A DNA stretch of 64,000 bases from JAJYSO01 sp964586655 (GCA_964586655.1 CAZPGY010000004.1:62001-126000), one strand, 5' to 3'; shown: positions 54,906-62,963, counted from the stretch's first letter. Notes: generated from the sequence alone by a model not told the origin. Made by a program: numbers and translations.

Positions 54906-54964
54906 AATTATGTGTTTACAATTTACAAATTTTAATTGATATTCGTTTCTATTTCCTAATTTAT

Positions 54965-55261
54965 TTAATTTTGAAATTTGATTTTAGATTCCAATCCCAT
55001 GGTAACCACAGCTTGAAAATCTTTCTTAATCTCTAAACTGTGATCCATCTGAGCCGGCAAAACAAAAGTGGTTCCCGGTTTAAAATTATGATTGCCCTCC
55101 GGTGTTTTTAAAAGAGCTTCTCCTTCTTGAACAACAATCACCGCTTCCTGCGTGGCATGATGTGTTGGCATGACCATTCCGGCCTTGGCATTTACTTTTA
55201 AAACTTGAAAGGAAGCGCCCTTGGTTAAAGGAGTCATTTCTGGTTTATTCATTGTTTTCAC
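54965..55261 (-). CDS. Small cupin protein upstream of ric
   Basis: This 98-residue single cupin domain has VNAKAGMVMPTHHATQEAVIVVQEGEALL (His-His...Glu of motif 1) and FVLPAQMDHSLEIKKDFQAVVTMGLESKI (His of motif 2). The 3-His/1-Glu site is present, so it may bind metal or a small ligand. It is similar in size and layout to the cupin at 57945 (both end in a xxAVxxMxxxxxIxFxx tail). The promoter carries the GGACA-N4-TATCC site. Confidence 0.85.
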   Translation of the reverse strand: MKTMNKPEMTPLTKGASFQVLKVNAKAGMVMPTHHATQEAVIVVQEGEALLKTPEGNHNFKPGTTFVLPAQMDHSLEIKKDFQAVVTMGLESKIKFQN

Positions 55262-55309
55262 GGTATTTTATTTTAGAGCGGTTCGACTTATTTTGAAACA
55301 TTCTAAATA

Positions 55310-55317
55310 CAAAAGTA
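55310..55317 (-). promoter_or_regulatory. -7 element TACTTTTG for cupin-ric
   Basis: Exact TAnnTTTG on the minus strand, 49 bases before the cupin ATG, with the palindrome at 55335-55350 centred 25.5 bases further upstream. Confidence 0.6.
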
Positions 55318-55334
55318 CATATTATTTTCTATTC

Positions 55335-55350
55335 AGGACACTTTTATCCG
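55335..55350. promoter_or_regulatory. Putative activator-binding palindrome, site 1
   Basis: AGGACACTTTTATCCG is an imperfect inverted repeat (GGACA-N4-TATCC) lying where a -33 element or a class II activator would sit. A near copy occurs at 58332-58347 in the same position relative to another cupin promoter, and similarity continues into the flank (GAAATAAT / GAAATTAT). Confidence 0.6.
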
Positions 55351-55365
55351 AAATAATCTAACGGG

Positions 55366-55404
55366 CAAAAAAAACTTGCGGTAATGCCGAAGCATTTCGC
55401 AAGT
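55366..55404 (-). terminator. Terminator of the first azurin-like gene
   Basis: ACTTGCG (55374-55380) pairs with CGCAAGT (55398-55404), with an inner ATGC/GCAT helix, and is followed on the minus strand by eight Ts. It lies 36 bases after the stop at 55440. Confidence 0.9.
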
Positions 55405-55439
55405 CTTTCAGTAAAATCAATGTGGCCTTAAGGGGTATT

Positions 55440-55919
55440 CTACTCCGGTTTTACGGTCAGGGTTCCATACATTCCGGCAAAAAAGTGTCCGGGGAAAGTG
55501 CACAAATACATATATTTACTTGGTCTGGTGGGAGCTCTAAAAGTCACTTCCACCGTTTGCCCGCGCGAAGCCATATCGGTATGGGCAATAACCTGATCTT
55601 CCCGGTCGGGGTCGATAAAATTATTGACGGCACTTTTTTCAGAGGCATCAACAAATGCCTGCACATTAACGGTTTGCTTAAGCAGCACCCAATTATGAGA
55701 CATTTGTCGCGGTTTATAGTCTGTTACATTAGTCAGTCTGATGGTGATTAATTCTCCCGGGCTCACCACAATTTCTTCTTTACTGTAGGTCATATTGTTA
55801 AGTCCCTTTATCTCAATAACTCGGGGTTCTTCTTGAGAAAATCCGCTTACTGAATAAAAAAGGGCCGTTATCAACATCAGAACGCCAACAGTCTTGGGGA
55901 TGGCTTTAATCGTTTTCAT
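55440..55919 (-). CDS. Azurin/plastocyanin-like cupredoxin (first)
   Basis: The 159-residue precursor has a Sec signal ending SGFSQ. Type 1 copper ligands are His in RQMSHNWVLL, Cys and His in YLCTFPGHFF and Met in AGMYGTLTV. It is a periplasmic electron carrier, probably feeding NirK or the terminal oxidase-like complex. It is paralogous to the next protein; each has its own hairpin terminator. Confidence 0.9.
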   Translation of the reverse strand: MKTIKAIPKTVGVLMLITALFYSVSGFSQEEPRVIEIKGLNNMTYSKEEIVVSPGELITIRLTNVTDYKPRQMSHNWVLLKQTVNVQAFVDASEKSAVNNFIDPDREDQVIAHTDMASRGQTVEVTFRAPTRPSKYMYLCTFPGHFFAGMYGTLTVKPE

Positions 55920-56065
55920 AGTTGTAGATTTAAAATGTTATGAGATAAATTAGCTTTATTATTTTATAGCCGTTGCACTAAAAAACACACAGCTCAAATT
56001 GTGTCTTTGGGTGTTATGATTGTTCCCTTTTGACATTCCATTCATATATTTTTTCCCGGTTTTTT

Positions 56066-56081
56066 AGCCCTGTTTAGGGCT
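56066..56081. other. Small hairpin AGCCCT-GTTT-AGGGCT
   Basis: This perfect 6-bp stem with a 4-base loop lies in the upstream region of the first azurin-like gene. It is followed by A residues on the minus strand, so it is not a terminator for the upstream gene. Its role is unknown. Confidence 0.3.
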
Positions 56082-56103
56082 TGGTCGTCACAAACGGATA
56101 AAA

Positions 56104-56135
56104 CCTATAAGGGAAAACATGTTTTCCCTTATAGG
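56104..56135 (-). terminator. Terminator of the second azurin-like gene (32-bp perfect palindrome)
   Basis: CCTATAAGGGAAAACA and its exact complement form an uninterrupted 32-bp palindrome 34 bases after the azurin stop. It is followed on the minus strand by TTTT. Confidence 0.8.
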
Positions 56136-56169
56136 CTCATCCATTTCATTAATCTTAAATTTCAACACC

Positions 56170-56634
56170 TTATTTCACAATGAGCATTCCTTTCATTCCG
56201 GCAATATAATGTCCGGGGAATGTACATACATAAGGATATGACCCGGCTTCTTTGGGAGCTTTAAAGGTCACCTTAACCGTCTCGCCTCCACCGGCCATTT
56301 CGGTCATGGCAATAATTTGATCCTTTTTAGATGGATCAATATAACCATCATCTCTAAATTTTGCACCCGCCATAGAAAATGCTTTGGCGTCTGCAGATTT
56401 TTTGATTAGGACAAAGTTGTGAGACATGGCTACTGCAGGCAATTTACTATTATTGACTAAAATCACGGTTATTTCTTCTCCGGGACTGGCCACAATTTCT
56501 TCAACAGTAAACTTCATTTGGTCGGTTCCTTCCATTTTAATGACCTGTTGTGCCATGGCATTGCTGGCCATAAAGAAAGTAAATACCATTGCCATTAAGA
56601 GTTGAATTTTTGAACTTGTTTTACACATTTTCAT
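56170..56634 (-). CDS. Azurin/plastocyanin-like cupredoxin (second)
   Basis: The 154-residue precursor has a Sec signal ending SNAMAQ. Copper ligands are His in AMSHNFVLI, Cys and His in YVCTFPGHYI and Met in AGMKGMLIV. It is 52 bases downstream of nirK on the same strand and ends in a strong terminator, so it is likely cotranscribed with nirK and acts as its direct electron donor. Confidence 0.92.
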   Translation of the reverse strand: MKMCKTSSKIQLLMAMVFTFFMASNAMAQQVIKMEGTDQMKFTVEEIVASPGEEITVILVNNSKLPAVAMSHNFVLIKKSADAKAFSMAGAKFRDDGYIDPSKKDQIIAMTEMAGGGETVKVTFKAPKEAGSYPYVCTFPGHYIAGMKGMLIVK

Positions 56635-56686
56635 AACTGATTTATTTATGGTTACTGATTAAAAATTTTTATAGTTTCAAATTTGT

Positions 56687-57793
56687 TTAAGCGGTATAAT
56701 ATGGATCATAAATAGATTTATCGGGCGAGCCTTCCACGATAATATCACCGCCCATTCCTTTAGATTCCACCCGACTCAAAGCGTGATCTACCAAATGAAT
56801 GGTAGAAGGAACCGGGAAGTCCAGCTCAAAGATGGCACAATCTCCGGGGGGCACCATCATGGTTTGCACATAGCGTTCGGGTTGATTCAGTATTGCGCCA
56901 TCGCGCCAGGCTTTTGTAAAGACATTACCAATAGGGTGAAAGCTCGAGGCTAAATTAGGACCGCCATTGGCGAAAAAAATCCGCGCTGTTTCTCCTTTTT
57001 TCACCTTCATGGCTCCATAGCCACTTTCAGTCAGGGCGCCCTTTTGACCATTTAGTAATACGTAGGTAGGGTTCTCGGCTTTCATAGATTCGAAATCAAA
57101 ATCTTGCAAGCCCGAAGCACCGGTCTCTCCTTTGATATAAATCTCATGTTGCCCAATATAAAATTCGTGATCCACTTCCGGCAAGCCTTCTTCTGGTTCG
57201 ACAAAAATGATTCCAAACATACCGCTACTGATGTGTTGATCCATAGCCGGAACCGCACAGTGATACATAAAAGCACCGGGATACACAGCCTTAAATTTGA
57301 TGGTTTGTGAGGAACCCGGCGTAACAAAAGTAGCTTCAGCACCTCCACCGGTTCCATACACGGCATGCAGGTCAATATTGTGCAGCATAAAGTTTTGCTT
57401 GGAAGACTTTAAGGTCAGAATTACCGTATCACCTTGCCTAACTCGAATAAAAGGAGATGGTATCTGTCCGCCAAAAGTCATGTAGTGAAATTGCGTTCCA
57501 TCTTCAATCTCCCCAATCACCTCCTTGGCCTCCAGCTCTATTTCAACGGTCTTGGGCCGCCTTCTCTTAATGGGAGGGGGAATAGCTTTTGGATCTGCCG
57601 CCAAACGACTTGATTTTGTCAAAGTCAACAAACGGGATTTGGCAATGGATGCCGTGGGTCTTGCTTGAGCCTGCTGAACAGTTGGGAGTCCGAAAGCGGT
57701 TAACAGTCCGCCTCCTAACAAAGCTCCTCCAGCATCTCTTAAAAATTTCTTTCGCGTGTAATTCGCCGGTTTAGATTTTGGTTTCATAGACAC
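56687..57793 (-). CDS. nirK: Copper-containing nitrite reductase
   Basis: It reduces nitrite to NO in the periplasm. The 368-residue two-cupredoxin-domain protein has all ligands: His pair and catalytic His in MLHNIDLHAVYG (the Asp of NID is the catalytic Asp98 equivalent), MYHCAVPAMDQHISSGMFG (type 1 Cys, His, Met and type 2 His), SSFHPIGNVF (His255 equivalent plus Ile) and IHLVDHALSRV (type 2 His). The N-terminus TRKKFLRDAGGALLGGGLL looks like a Tat signal with Arg-Lys in place of Arg-Arg. Neighbouring cupredoxin and cupin genes support a denitrification module. Confidence 0.95.
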   Translation of the reverse strand: MSMKPKSKPANYTRKKFLRDAGGALLGGGLLTAFGLPTVQQAQARPTASIAKSRLLTLTKSSRLAADPKAIPPPIKRRRPKTVEIELEAKEVIGEIEDGTQFHYMTFGGQIPSPFIRVRQGDTVILTLKSSKQNFMLHNIDLHAVYGTGGGAEATFVTPGSSQTIKFKAVYPGAFMYHCAVPAMDQHISSGMFGIIFVEPEEGLPEVDHEFYIGQHEIYIKGETGASGLQDFDFESMKAENPTYVLLNGQKGALTESGYGAMKVKKGETARIFFANGGPNLASSFHPIGNVFTKAWRDGAILNQPERYVQTMMVPPGDCAIFELDFPVPSTIHLVDHALSRVESKGMGGDIIVEGSPDKSIYDPYYTA

Positions 57794-57944
57794 TTCTCAT
57801 TGGGTTAATGAATTCGATATAATGGTTTTTGTTAGCTATATATTACTGCTCAAATTAATCATTTTTCTTCAACCGTCTAAATCAATCCCCCTCTTTTTTG
57901 AATAGAGCCATGTTTTATTGTGTGTTCCCATTTTTATTATGAAC

Positions 57945-58262
57945 TCATTTAAAAAACTGAAATTCAATGGATTTAGGCATAAAATGCACTGCTTTAAAAT
58001 CAGTCTTAGCCTTTATTTGATGCTTTATCTGAGGAGGGACCACAAAGGCCTCTCCTTGTTTCAACACCTTATCCTCTCCTTCTATTCTTAAAATACATTC
58101 CCCTTCATGCACCAAGAGTATTGACTCTACACTCGCCAAGTGTTTTGGCAACACCTCTCCTGATTTTGCCTGCATCTGCTTGGCCAGCAACTCGCCACCC
58201 GTAGCGAGGGTCTTTACCTTTGGTTTTGTTACTTTTTCCATCATCCTAAGATTATTTTCCAA
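57945..58262 (-). CDS. Small cupin protein upstream of nirK
   Basis: This 105-residue single cupin has AKSGEVLPKHLASVESILLVHEGECILRIEG (motif 1 with one His and one Glu) and FVVPPQIKHQIKAKTDFKAVHFMPKSIEFQF (motif 2 His). The start could be ATG 58262, 58244 or 58241. It lies 151 bases upstream of nirK on the same strand and shares promoter architecture with the cupin upstream of ric. Confidence 0.85.
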   Translation of the reverse strand: MENNLRMMEKVTKPKVKTLATGGELLAKQMQAKSGEVLPKHLASVESILLVHEGECILRIEGEDKVLKQGEAFVVPPQIKHQIKAKTDFKAVHFMPKSIEFQFFK

Positions 58263-58308
58263 GTTTCACCAAGCGTCAAGCTCAATATTATAGCGCTTTG
58301 ACTCAGGA

Positions 58309-58316
58309 CAAATATA
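58309..58316 (-). promoter_or_regulatory. -7 element TATATTTG for the nirK-side cupin
   Basis: Exact TAnnTTTG on the minus strand, 47 bases before the longest cupin start, with the palindrome at 58332-58347 centred 23.5 bases upstream. Confidence 0.6.
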
Positions 58317-58331
58317 AGCTATTTTATATTT

Positions 58332-58347
58332 AGGACAAAATTATCCG
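58332..58347. promoter_or_regulatory. Putative activator-binding palindrome, site 2
   Basis: AGGACAAAATTATCCG is the partner of the site at 55335. It also lies 64-79 bases upstream of the divergent pncB start, so it could act on both genes. Confidence 0.6.
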
Positions 58348-58387
58348 AAATTATTTCATCTTATTTCGATAAACTTTAATAAATGCT

Positions 58388-58395
58388 TAACTTTG
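58388..58395 (+). promoter_or_regulatory. -7 element TAACTTTG for pncB-pncA
   Basis: Exact TAnnTTTG on the plus strand, 16 bases before the pncB ATG, which predicts a very short leader. Confidence 0.45.
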
Positions 58396-58410
58396 ATTAA
58401 ATTTTACACT

Positions 58411-59823
58411 ATGACTTTTAATCCCACCGGTCTGTACACCGATCTTTATCAGCTGTCAATGGGGCAGTCCTATTATTTAAACAACACTTGGGAAACCCCG
58501 GTTAGCTTTGATTATTTTTTCAGAAAATCTCCTTTCAACGGAGGTTATGTAATTTTTGCCGGACTCGCCGATGTACTTCAACAATTAGAATCTTTGCATT
58601 TTCATGAAGAAGATATTACTTACCTTAAAGCAGCGGGATTCCACGAAGATTACCTCAAGTTTTTAAAAGACTTCAAATTTCGCGGTCACATTTATGCGCC
58701 TCCGGAGGGAGAAGTGGTTTTCCCTACCGCTCCGGTATTGCGAGTAGAGGGCACCATCCTCGAGGTGCAGCTTGTAGAGAGTTTGATTTTAAATTATTTA
58801 AATTTCGAATCGCTTATTGCCACCAAAGCTTCTCGAATTCGAGCAGCTGCCGGCGATAAAGTCCTAAGTGAGTTTGGGTTGCGTCGCAGTCAAGGACTTG
58901 GCAGCATTTTAGCCTCCCGCGCCTCGATTATCGGCGGGTTTGATGCCACCAGCAATGTGTATGCTGCCAAGGCTTATCAGCTGAAATGCGTAGGCACCAT
59001 GGCGCATTCTTTTGTACAAATGCACCCAAATGAATTGACGGCATTTGAAAAGTTTGTCGAAACTAATCCCAACAACACCACTTTGTTGGTCGACACCTAT
59101 GACAGTCTTCAACAGGGGATCCCCAACGCCATTAAGGTAGGAAAAGCCATGGCAGCACGCGGTCAACACTTGCAAGCCATTCGGCTCGATAGTGGCGACC
59201 TTGCCTTTTTAGCCCATCAAGCACGAAGGCTTTTGGATGAAGCCGGACTTTCAACGGTCAAGATTGTTGCTTCCAATCAATTGGATGAATATGTCATTCG
59301 AAGCTTGCGCCAACAAGAAGCTCCCATAGATATTTTTGGCGTAGGCACCAGCTTGGTAACGGCTCAGCCGGATGCTGCTTTGGATGGTGTTTTCAAATTG
59401 GCTGAAGCCAACCACCAACCGCGTATTAAAATATCCGAGAATATAAAAAAAACAACGCTTCCCGGACGGAAACAGGTGTATCGTATGTTTGCTAAAAATG
59501 GATTTTTTGCAGGCACTGATGCTATTGCCCAAGTAGAAGAAGGCACTCCCAGGCGAATCTCCTCTCCTTTTGATGCACACAAATCTAAATCTTGTGAAGG
59601 CCTGCGTGCCACTTCCCTTCTTCAACCGGTGATGACAGCAGGGAAAATCATTGAGCTGGAAACCAATATAAACAAGATCAAAACTTATGCCCAACAGCGT
59701 TTGGCCCTACTCCCCGATGCCTATAAACGCTTTGAAAATCCGCATATCTACAAGGTAGGCATCAGCGATAAGACTCGAGAAATCAGGGCGCAATTACGAA
59801 AGAAACACACCCTTAATTCATAA
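58411..59823 (+). CDS. pncB: Nicotinate phosphoribosyltransferase
   Basis: It converts nicotinate and PRPP to nicotinate mononucleotide for NAD salvage. From ATG 58411 it has 470 residues: LYTDLYQLSMGQSYY, SFDYFFRKSPFNGGYVIFAGL, SEFGLRRSQG, GTMAHSFVQMH (catalytic His region), LLVDTYDSLQQG and AIRLDSGDLAFLAHQARRLLD. It is divergent from the nirK-side cupin. pncA follows 14 bases later. Confidence 0.95.
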   Translation: MTFNPTGLYTDLYQLSMGQSYYLNNTWETPVSFDYFFRKSPFNGGYVIFAGLADVLQQLESLHFHEEDITYLKAAGFHEDYLKFLKDFKFRGHIYAPPEGEVVFPTAPVLRVEGTILEVQLVESLILNYLNFESLIATKASRIRAAAGDKVLSEFGLRRSQGLGSILASRASIIGGFDATSNVYAAKAYQLKCVGTMAHSFVQMHPNELTAFEKFVETNPNNTTLLVDTYDSLQQGIPNAIKVGKAMAARGQHLQAIRLDSGDLAFLAHQARRLLDEAGLSTVKIVASNQLDEYVIRSLRQQEAPIDIFGVGTSLVTAQPDAALDGVFKLAEANHQPRIKISENIKKTTLPGRKQVYRMFAKNGFFAGTDAIAQVEEGTPRRISSPFDAHKSKSCEGLRATSLLQPVMTAGKIIELETNINKIKTYAQQRLALLPDAYKRFENPHIYKVGISDKTREIRAQLRKKHTLNS

Positions 59824-59836
59824 AAAACCTTAAACC

Positions 59837-60458
59837 ATGAAAACGTTATTAATCATCGATGTGCAGCATGATTTTCTTCCCGGTGGAAGGCTTGAGGTTC
59901 CCCGAGGCGATAAGATTATTCCCCGCATCAACCAACTGATTGATGCTGTGGATTTGGTGGTTGCCACACAGGATTGGCATCCGAAAAATCATGTGAGTTT
60001 TGCCTCAAATCACCCCAACCACACTGCTTTCGAAACAATTCATATTGATGGCAATTCCCAAACCTTATGGCCCGATCACTGTGTACAGGGCAATCGTGGA
60101 GCACAATTTCCCGAAGCCCTAAAAACACATCCTATTGAAGCTATTTTTAGAAAAGGAACAAATCCTAAAATTGACAGTTACAGTGGCTTTTATGATAATG
60201 CCCACCTCAAAATCTACAGGATTGGCAGCCTATTTACGCGGAAAAGATATCGATGAACTCTACGTAACCGGTTTGGCCGGGGATGTTTGTGTGTATTACA
60301 CGGTTTTAGACGGTCTTGAAGAAGGGTTCTCCGTCACTTTGGTCGACGATGCAGTTATGCCGCTTGATTCGTCGCGTTTTGAAAAACAACTGAAGCACTT
60401 ACAAGCTAAAGGAGCACGTCTGCAGTCTACGGCTGAACTCATAAATCACATTGCATAA
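59837..60458 (+). pseudogene. pncA: Nicotinamidase with a single-base frameshift
   Basis: Nicotinamidase would deamidate nicotinamide to nicotinate, the substrate of the pncB product next door. The first frame gives LLIIDVQHDFLPGGRLEVP (catalytic Asp), TQDWHPKNHVSFASNH (metal site), WPDHCVQG and the catalytic Lys in FRKGTNP. It then runs out of frame after DNAHLK. The second frame resumes STGLAAYLRGKDIDELYVTGLAGDVCVYYTVLDG with the catalytic Cys. Removing one A from the A4 tract at 60209-60212 restores a ~206-residue enzyme with the whole triad. It is either a recent inactivating mutation, phase variation or a sequencing error. Confidence 0.9.
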
Positions 60459-60485
60459 AAAAACCGGTCGGGATGTCCGGCCGGT
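60457..60485 (-). terminator. Terminator of the oxidase-globin-dioxygenase operon
   Basis: ACCGG...CGG and CCG...CCGGT pair (60463-60485), and on the minus strand seven Ts follow. It lies 38 bases downstream of the dioxygenase stop and also separates it from the convergent pncA. Confidence 0.9.
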
Positions 60486-60523
60486 CTAATTGGTATCAGC
60501 TCAATTTGGGCAATCAAAGCGAT

Positions 60524-61399
60524 TTATTTCTTCCAGAGCTCAGGGAAAAACTTTCTTTGCTGATGCTCCGGATGGAGGTATTTTTTCCATTCTGAACCAC
60601 CGGTAGCAGCTTTGGTTTCCCCTTTACTGTCTAAATAATGTGCCGCCGTTTCTAAATGCACCAAGGGCCAATCGACATTGTACATTCGATCAAATTTCAA
60701 CATATTTTCTCTAAGTTCCTCTGAAGGATTGTCCAAGGTTTCAAACTTATCCTGTAAGGTTTGTCCCTGCATTTTTTTGGCCAAGGCGAGCAGTTCTTCT
60801 TCGTAGCGTTCTTCAAACTGACGCAGGGTCAAAGTCTTTTTACCGGTTTCTCGATCATATCCGGCATCCTTCCAATAGATATTATCAAAGTAATCTTCCA
60901 AAGTCGGATTTTCGGGCAAGCGTTTTTTGCCTTTCTCATTTACCAAGTTTTTAACCGGGGTGCAATAAAGTTCGACATATCTAAATTGAACGCTTTGAAA
61001 TCCGCTGGCCGGAGTTAAGGTAGCTCTAAAGATATTGTAATCATCATAATCCATTCCGTTGCGCATGATATCAAAAGAACCAATCAGCATCTCCACATAG
61101 CGATCTACGCGTCCCAGTTTTTCAATCCATACCGCTTCATCCACTTCATCCATGGCTTGCATTTGTTTGACTTCATGCAACAACATTTTTTGGAAGAGTT
61201 CAATAACTTGATGATACATGACAAAAATCTCTTCGTCTTTATAATTGGTTCGAGGTCGTTGCAAGGAAAGCAAGGTATCCACTTGAATATAATCCCAATA
61301 ATTAATGGGTTTGGCCTGAAGCAAGCCTTTCAAATGCGTTTCGGGATTCTCCCCCATCTTTTTATACTTTTCTTCAATAGCTTTAATTGTGTCTTCCAT
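60524..61399 (-). CDS. kynA: Tryptophan 2,3-dioxygenase-family haem protein
   Basis: From ATG 61399 it has 291 residues. The family residues are present: distal His in FVMYHQVIELFQKMLLHE, the PASGFQSVQFRYVEL block with the substrate-carboxylate Arg, proximal His in WPLVHLETAAHYL and the ATGGS turn. These suggest haem- and O2-dependent opening of tryptophan to N-formylkynurenine. No other kynurenine-pathway gene is seen, and it is the last gene of an operon of haem proteins, so a different redox or ligand-sensing role is possible. The in-frame ATG at 61462 is rejected because it overlaps the upstream gene and adds non-conserved residues. Confidence 0.88.
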   Translation of the reverse strand: MEDTIKAIEEKYKKMGENPETHLKGLLQAKPINYWDYIQVDTLLSLQRPRTNYKDEEIFVMYHQVIELFQKMLLHEVKQMQAMDEVDEAVWIEKLGRVDRYVEMLIGSFDIMRNGMDYDDYNIFRATLTPASGFQSVQFRYVELYCTPVKNLVNEKGKKRLPENPTLEDYFDNIYWKDAGYDRETGKKTLTLRQFEERYEEELLALAKKMQGQTLQDKFETLDNPSEELRENMLKFDRMYNVDWPLVHLETAAHYLDSKGETKAATGGSEWKKYLHPEHQQRKFFPELWKK

Positions 61400-61425
61400 A
61401 ATAATAAGTTTTCTTAATTGTAAAG

Positions 61426-61863
61426 TTAGCCCAACAAAAACAATCCGAATAGGATCAAGCAAACTACTTTAATCATTTCTCCACCTACGTAGTAAAAGTG
61501 TAAAAATGATTTGGGGAGTTCTTTTTTTGCCATAACCAGTTCAGCTCTTTTATTGAGTTGTGGCAACATCCAAAAGGACTGAAGCAGGATAATAAAAATG
61601 GCAACAAAGAGCGGTATACTTGCACTTGAGAACACCGGGAAGGAGGTCAGCACAAAACTCAAGAGGATTGTAAGAGCAAAGAACCACTCCACATAGTTAA
61701 GTGACCTAAACACCAGTCGTCCAATTCCGAGTCCGACACTGAGATCTACATTAGGGGCTTTAAACTTGACCCAAGATTCCATAAAACTAATGGCTCCTAC
61801 AAATCCGAGCCATACAAATGTCGCTATAATTGCATAAGGCTGATCTATACTCAGATTTATCAT
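61426..61863 (-). CDS. Uncharacterised four-helix membrane protein
   Basis: This 145-residue protein has four hydrophobic segments (AIIATFVWLGFVGAISFM, FFALTILLSFVLTSF, IPLFVAIFIILLQSFWML, VVCLILFGLFLLG). The name and function of the family are not known to me. Its start codon overlaps the globin stop codon by one base (TGATG), so it is translationally coupled to the haemoglobin and likely works with it. Confidence 0.75.
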   Translation of the reverse strand: MINLSIDQPYAIIATFVWLGFVGAISFMESWVKFKAPNVDLSVGLGIGRLVFRSLNYVEWFFALTILLSFVLTSFPVFSSASIPLFVAIFIILLQSFWMLPQLNKRAELVMAKKELPKSFLHFYYVGGEMIKVVCLILFGLFLLG

Positions 61864-62246
61864 CAGCTATCCATTTTTGCTTGTCTATTATACTCTATTT
61901 TCATCTGAAACATCTTTGCCATTTGAGAGGCTTGACGCTCCGCAATTTGCACTTTATCGCCTTCAAACTCAGTAACGAGGGTAAAATACCACAATTCTAA
62001 CCATCGGTTAAAATGTTGACTTGAGACCGGTAAATCGGCATGTGGCCTAAAAGGGTATCCCCTGTAGGTGTGCTCTCCCAACAAGACAGTTTGCCAGAAT
62101 CTTACCATTTTGGCCAGATGTTCAGGCCAACGTCCTTCGAGTTTTTCATTAAAGATGGGGCCAATCAAATCATCCTTTTGCACCCGGTCATAAAAATGAT
62201 GCACCAGTTGTTTAACGTCTTCTATGTTTTCAATTTCCTTAGCCAT
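61863..62246 (-). CDS. Group III truncated haemoglobin
   Basis: This 127-residue globin has IEDVKQLVHHFYDRVQKDDLIGPIF, the group III block HLAKMVRFWQTVLLGEHTYRGYPFRPH and the proximal His in SSQHFNRWLELW. These proteins bind O2 and NO; some detoxify NO. It is the centre of an operon with oxidase-like genes and a haem dioxygenase, 2 bases after the preceding stop. Confidence 0.93.
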   Translation of the reverse strand: MAKEIENIEDVKQLVHHFYDRVQKDDLIGPIFNEKLEGRWPEHLAKMVRFWQTVLLGEHTYRGYPFRPHADLPVSSQHFNRWLELWYFTLVTEFEGDKVQIAERQASQMAKMFQMKIEYNRQAKMDS

Positions 62247-62248
62247 AC

Positions 62249-62698
62249 TTAGAAGGGGGAAACATAGTGATCGGGAGTCCAGTACATAATTAGGTAGAAC
62301 AAGCCATAGGCGATAAAACTAATAATCAGCGCCCACACCCAGGCCGGAATAGGCTTGGGGTCTTCTGAACCCCTCAAGACGAAACGGTCGGTGGTTTCAC
62401 TCCCGTAGGCATTGATCAAAACCGAGGTTTCAGTGTTGATGGTTTGGTTGGGTTTTAGCCCCAACACAGAGATATCGGGTCCATTTCTGACTTCAAAAGG
62501 AATGATTTTAATTCCTTCCATCATTCCTGAGGTTTTGGCCACTACTTTTAGTTCGTGTTTACCATCAGGAATTTTGGTGGTATCCAAAACGATTTCCACC
62601 GGGGGTTGAAATTCGCCAAAAGGCTTTTCCTCATCGTCCAAAAAGACCTTGACAACTCTACTGTCGTTAATTTCTTTAATTTGCTCAGAATCCTTCAT
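62249..62698 (-). CDS. Ig-like-domain protein with C-terminal membrane anchor (oxidase accessory)
   Basis: This 149-residue protein has an N-terminal beta-rich domain (VKVFLDDEEKPFGEFQPPVEIVLDTTKIPDGKHELKVVAKT), then VLGLKPNQTINTETSVLINAYG, and one membrane helix at ~117-139 (IPAWVWALIISFIAYGLFYLIMYW). No Cys-His haem motif or copper site is seen. Its place between a small membrane protein and the globin suggests an assembly or structural subunit of the oxidase-like complex. The gene starts 14 bases inside the preceding gene. Confidence 0.75.
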   Translation of the reverse strand: MKDSEQIKEINDSRVVKVFLDDEEKPFGEFQPPVEIVLDTTKIPDGKHELKVVAKTSGMMEGIKIIPFEVRNGPDISVLGLKPNQTINTETSVLINAYGSETTDRFVLRGSEDPKPIPAWVWALIISFIAYGLFYLIMYWTPDHYVSPF

Positions 62699-62945
62699 CT
62701 AATACAATATTTTTAATGTGGTCCGGATTATCTTCCTCGGGTTTAAACATATATTTTAAAGTCAATATTAAGGTATATACCACCACGCCTACGGAAACCC
62801 ATATGATGGTGTTTGCAATATATGCATCGGGTTTTGTAAATGGCGTATTGTGATGACTTGCTTGCGTAATGGGGGCTGCCTCCTGGGCCAAAGCACGACC
62901 GGTAAGCAACAAGAATCCACCTATCAAAAATACGATTTTTTTCAT
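62685..62945 (-). CDS. Small membrane subunit of the cbb3-like complex
   Basis: This 86-residue protein has a signal-peptide-like start (KKIVFLIGGFLLLTGRALAQ) and one membrane helix (TIIWVSVGVVVYTLILTLKYMF). It is probably an accessory subunit analogous to CcoQ or FixH in position, but sequence similarity to those is not evident. I chose ATG 62945; ATG 62954 is also in frame. Confidence 0.7.
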   Translation of the reverse strand: MKKIVFLIGGFLLLTGRALAQEAAPITQASHHNTPFTKPDAYIANTIIWVSVGVVVYTLILTLKYMFKPEEDNPDHIKNIVLDEGF

Positions 62946-62963
62946 AATTCCCAATTTAAAAAC

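Noticed and set aside
56091..56110. CGGATAAAACCTATAA as a third copy of the GGACA-N4-TATCC site upstream of the first azurin-like gene
   Set aside because: Only one half-site matches; it overlaps the terminator arm and lies more than 170 bases from the start codon with no TAnnTTTG near it.
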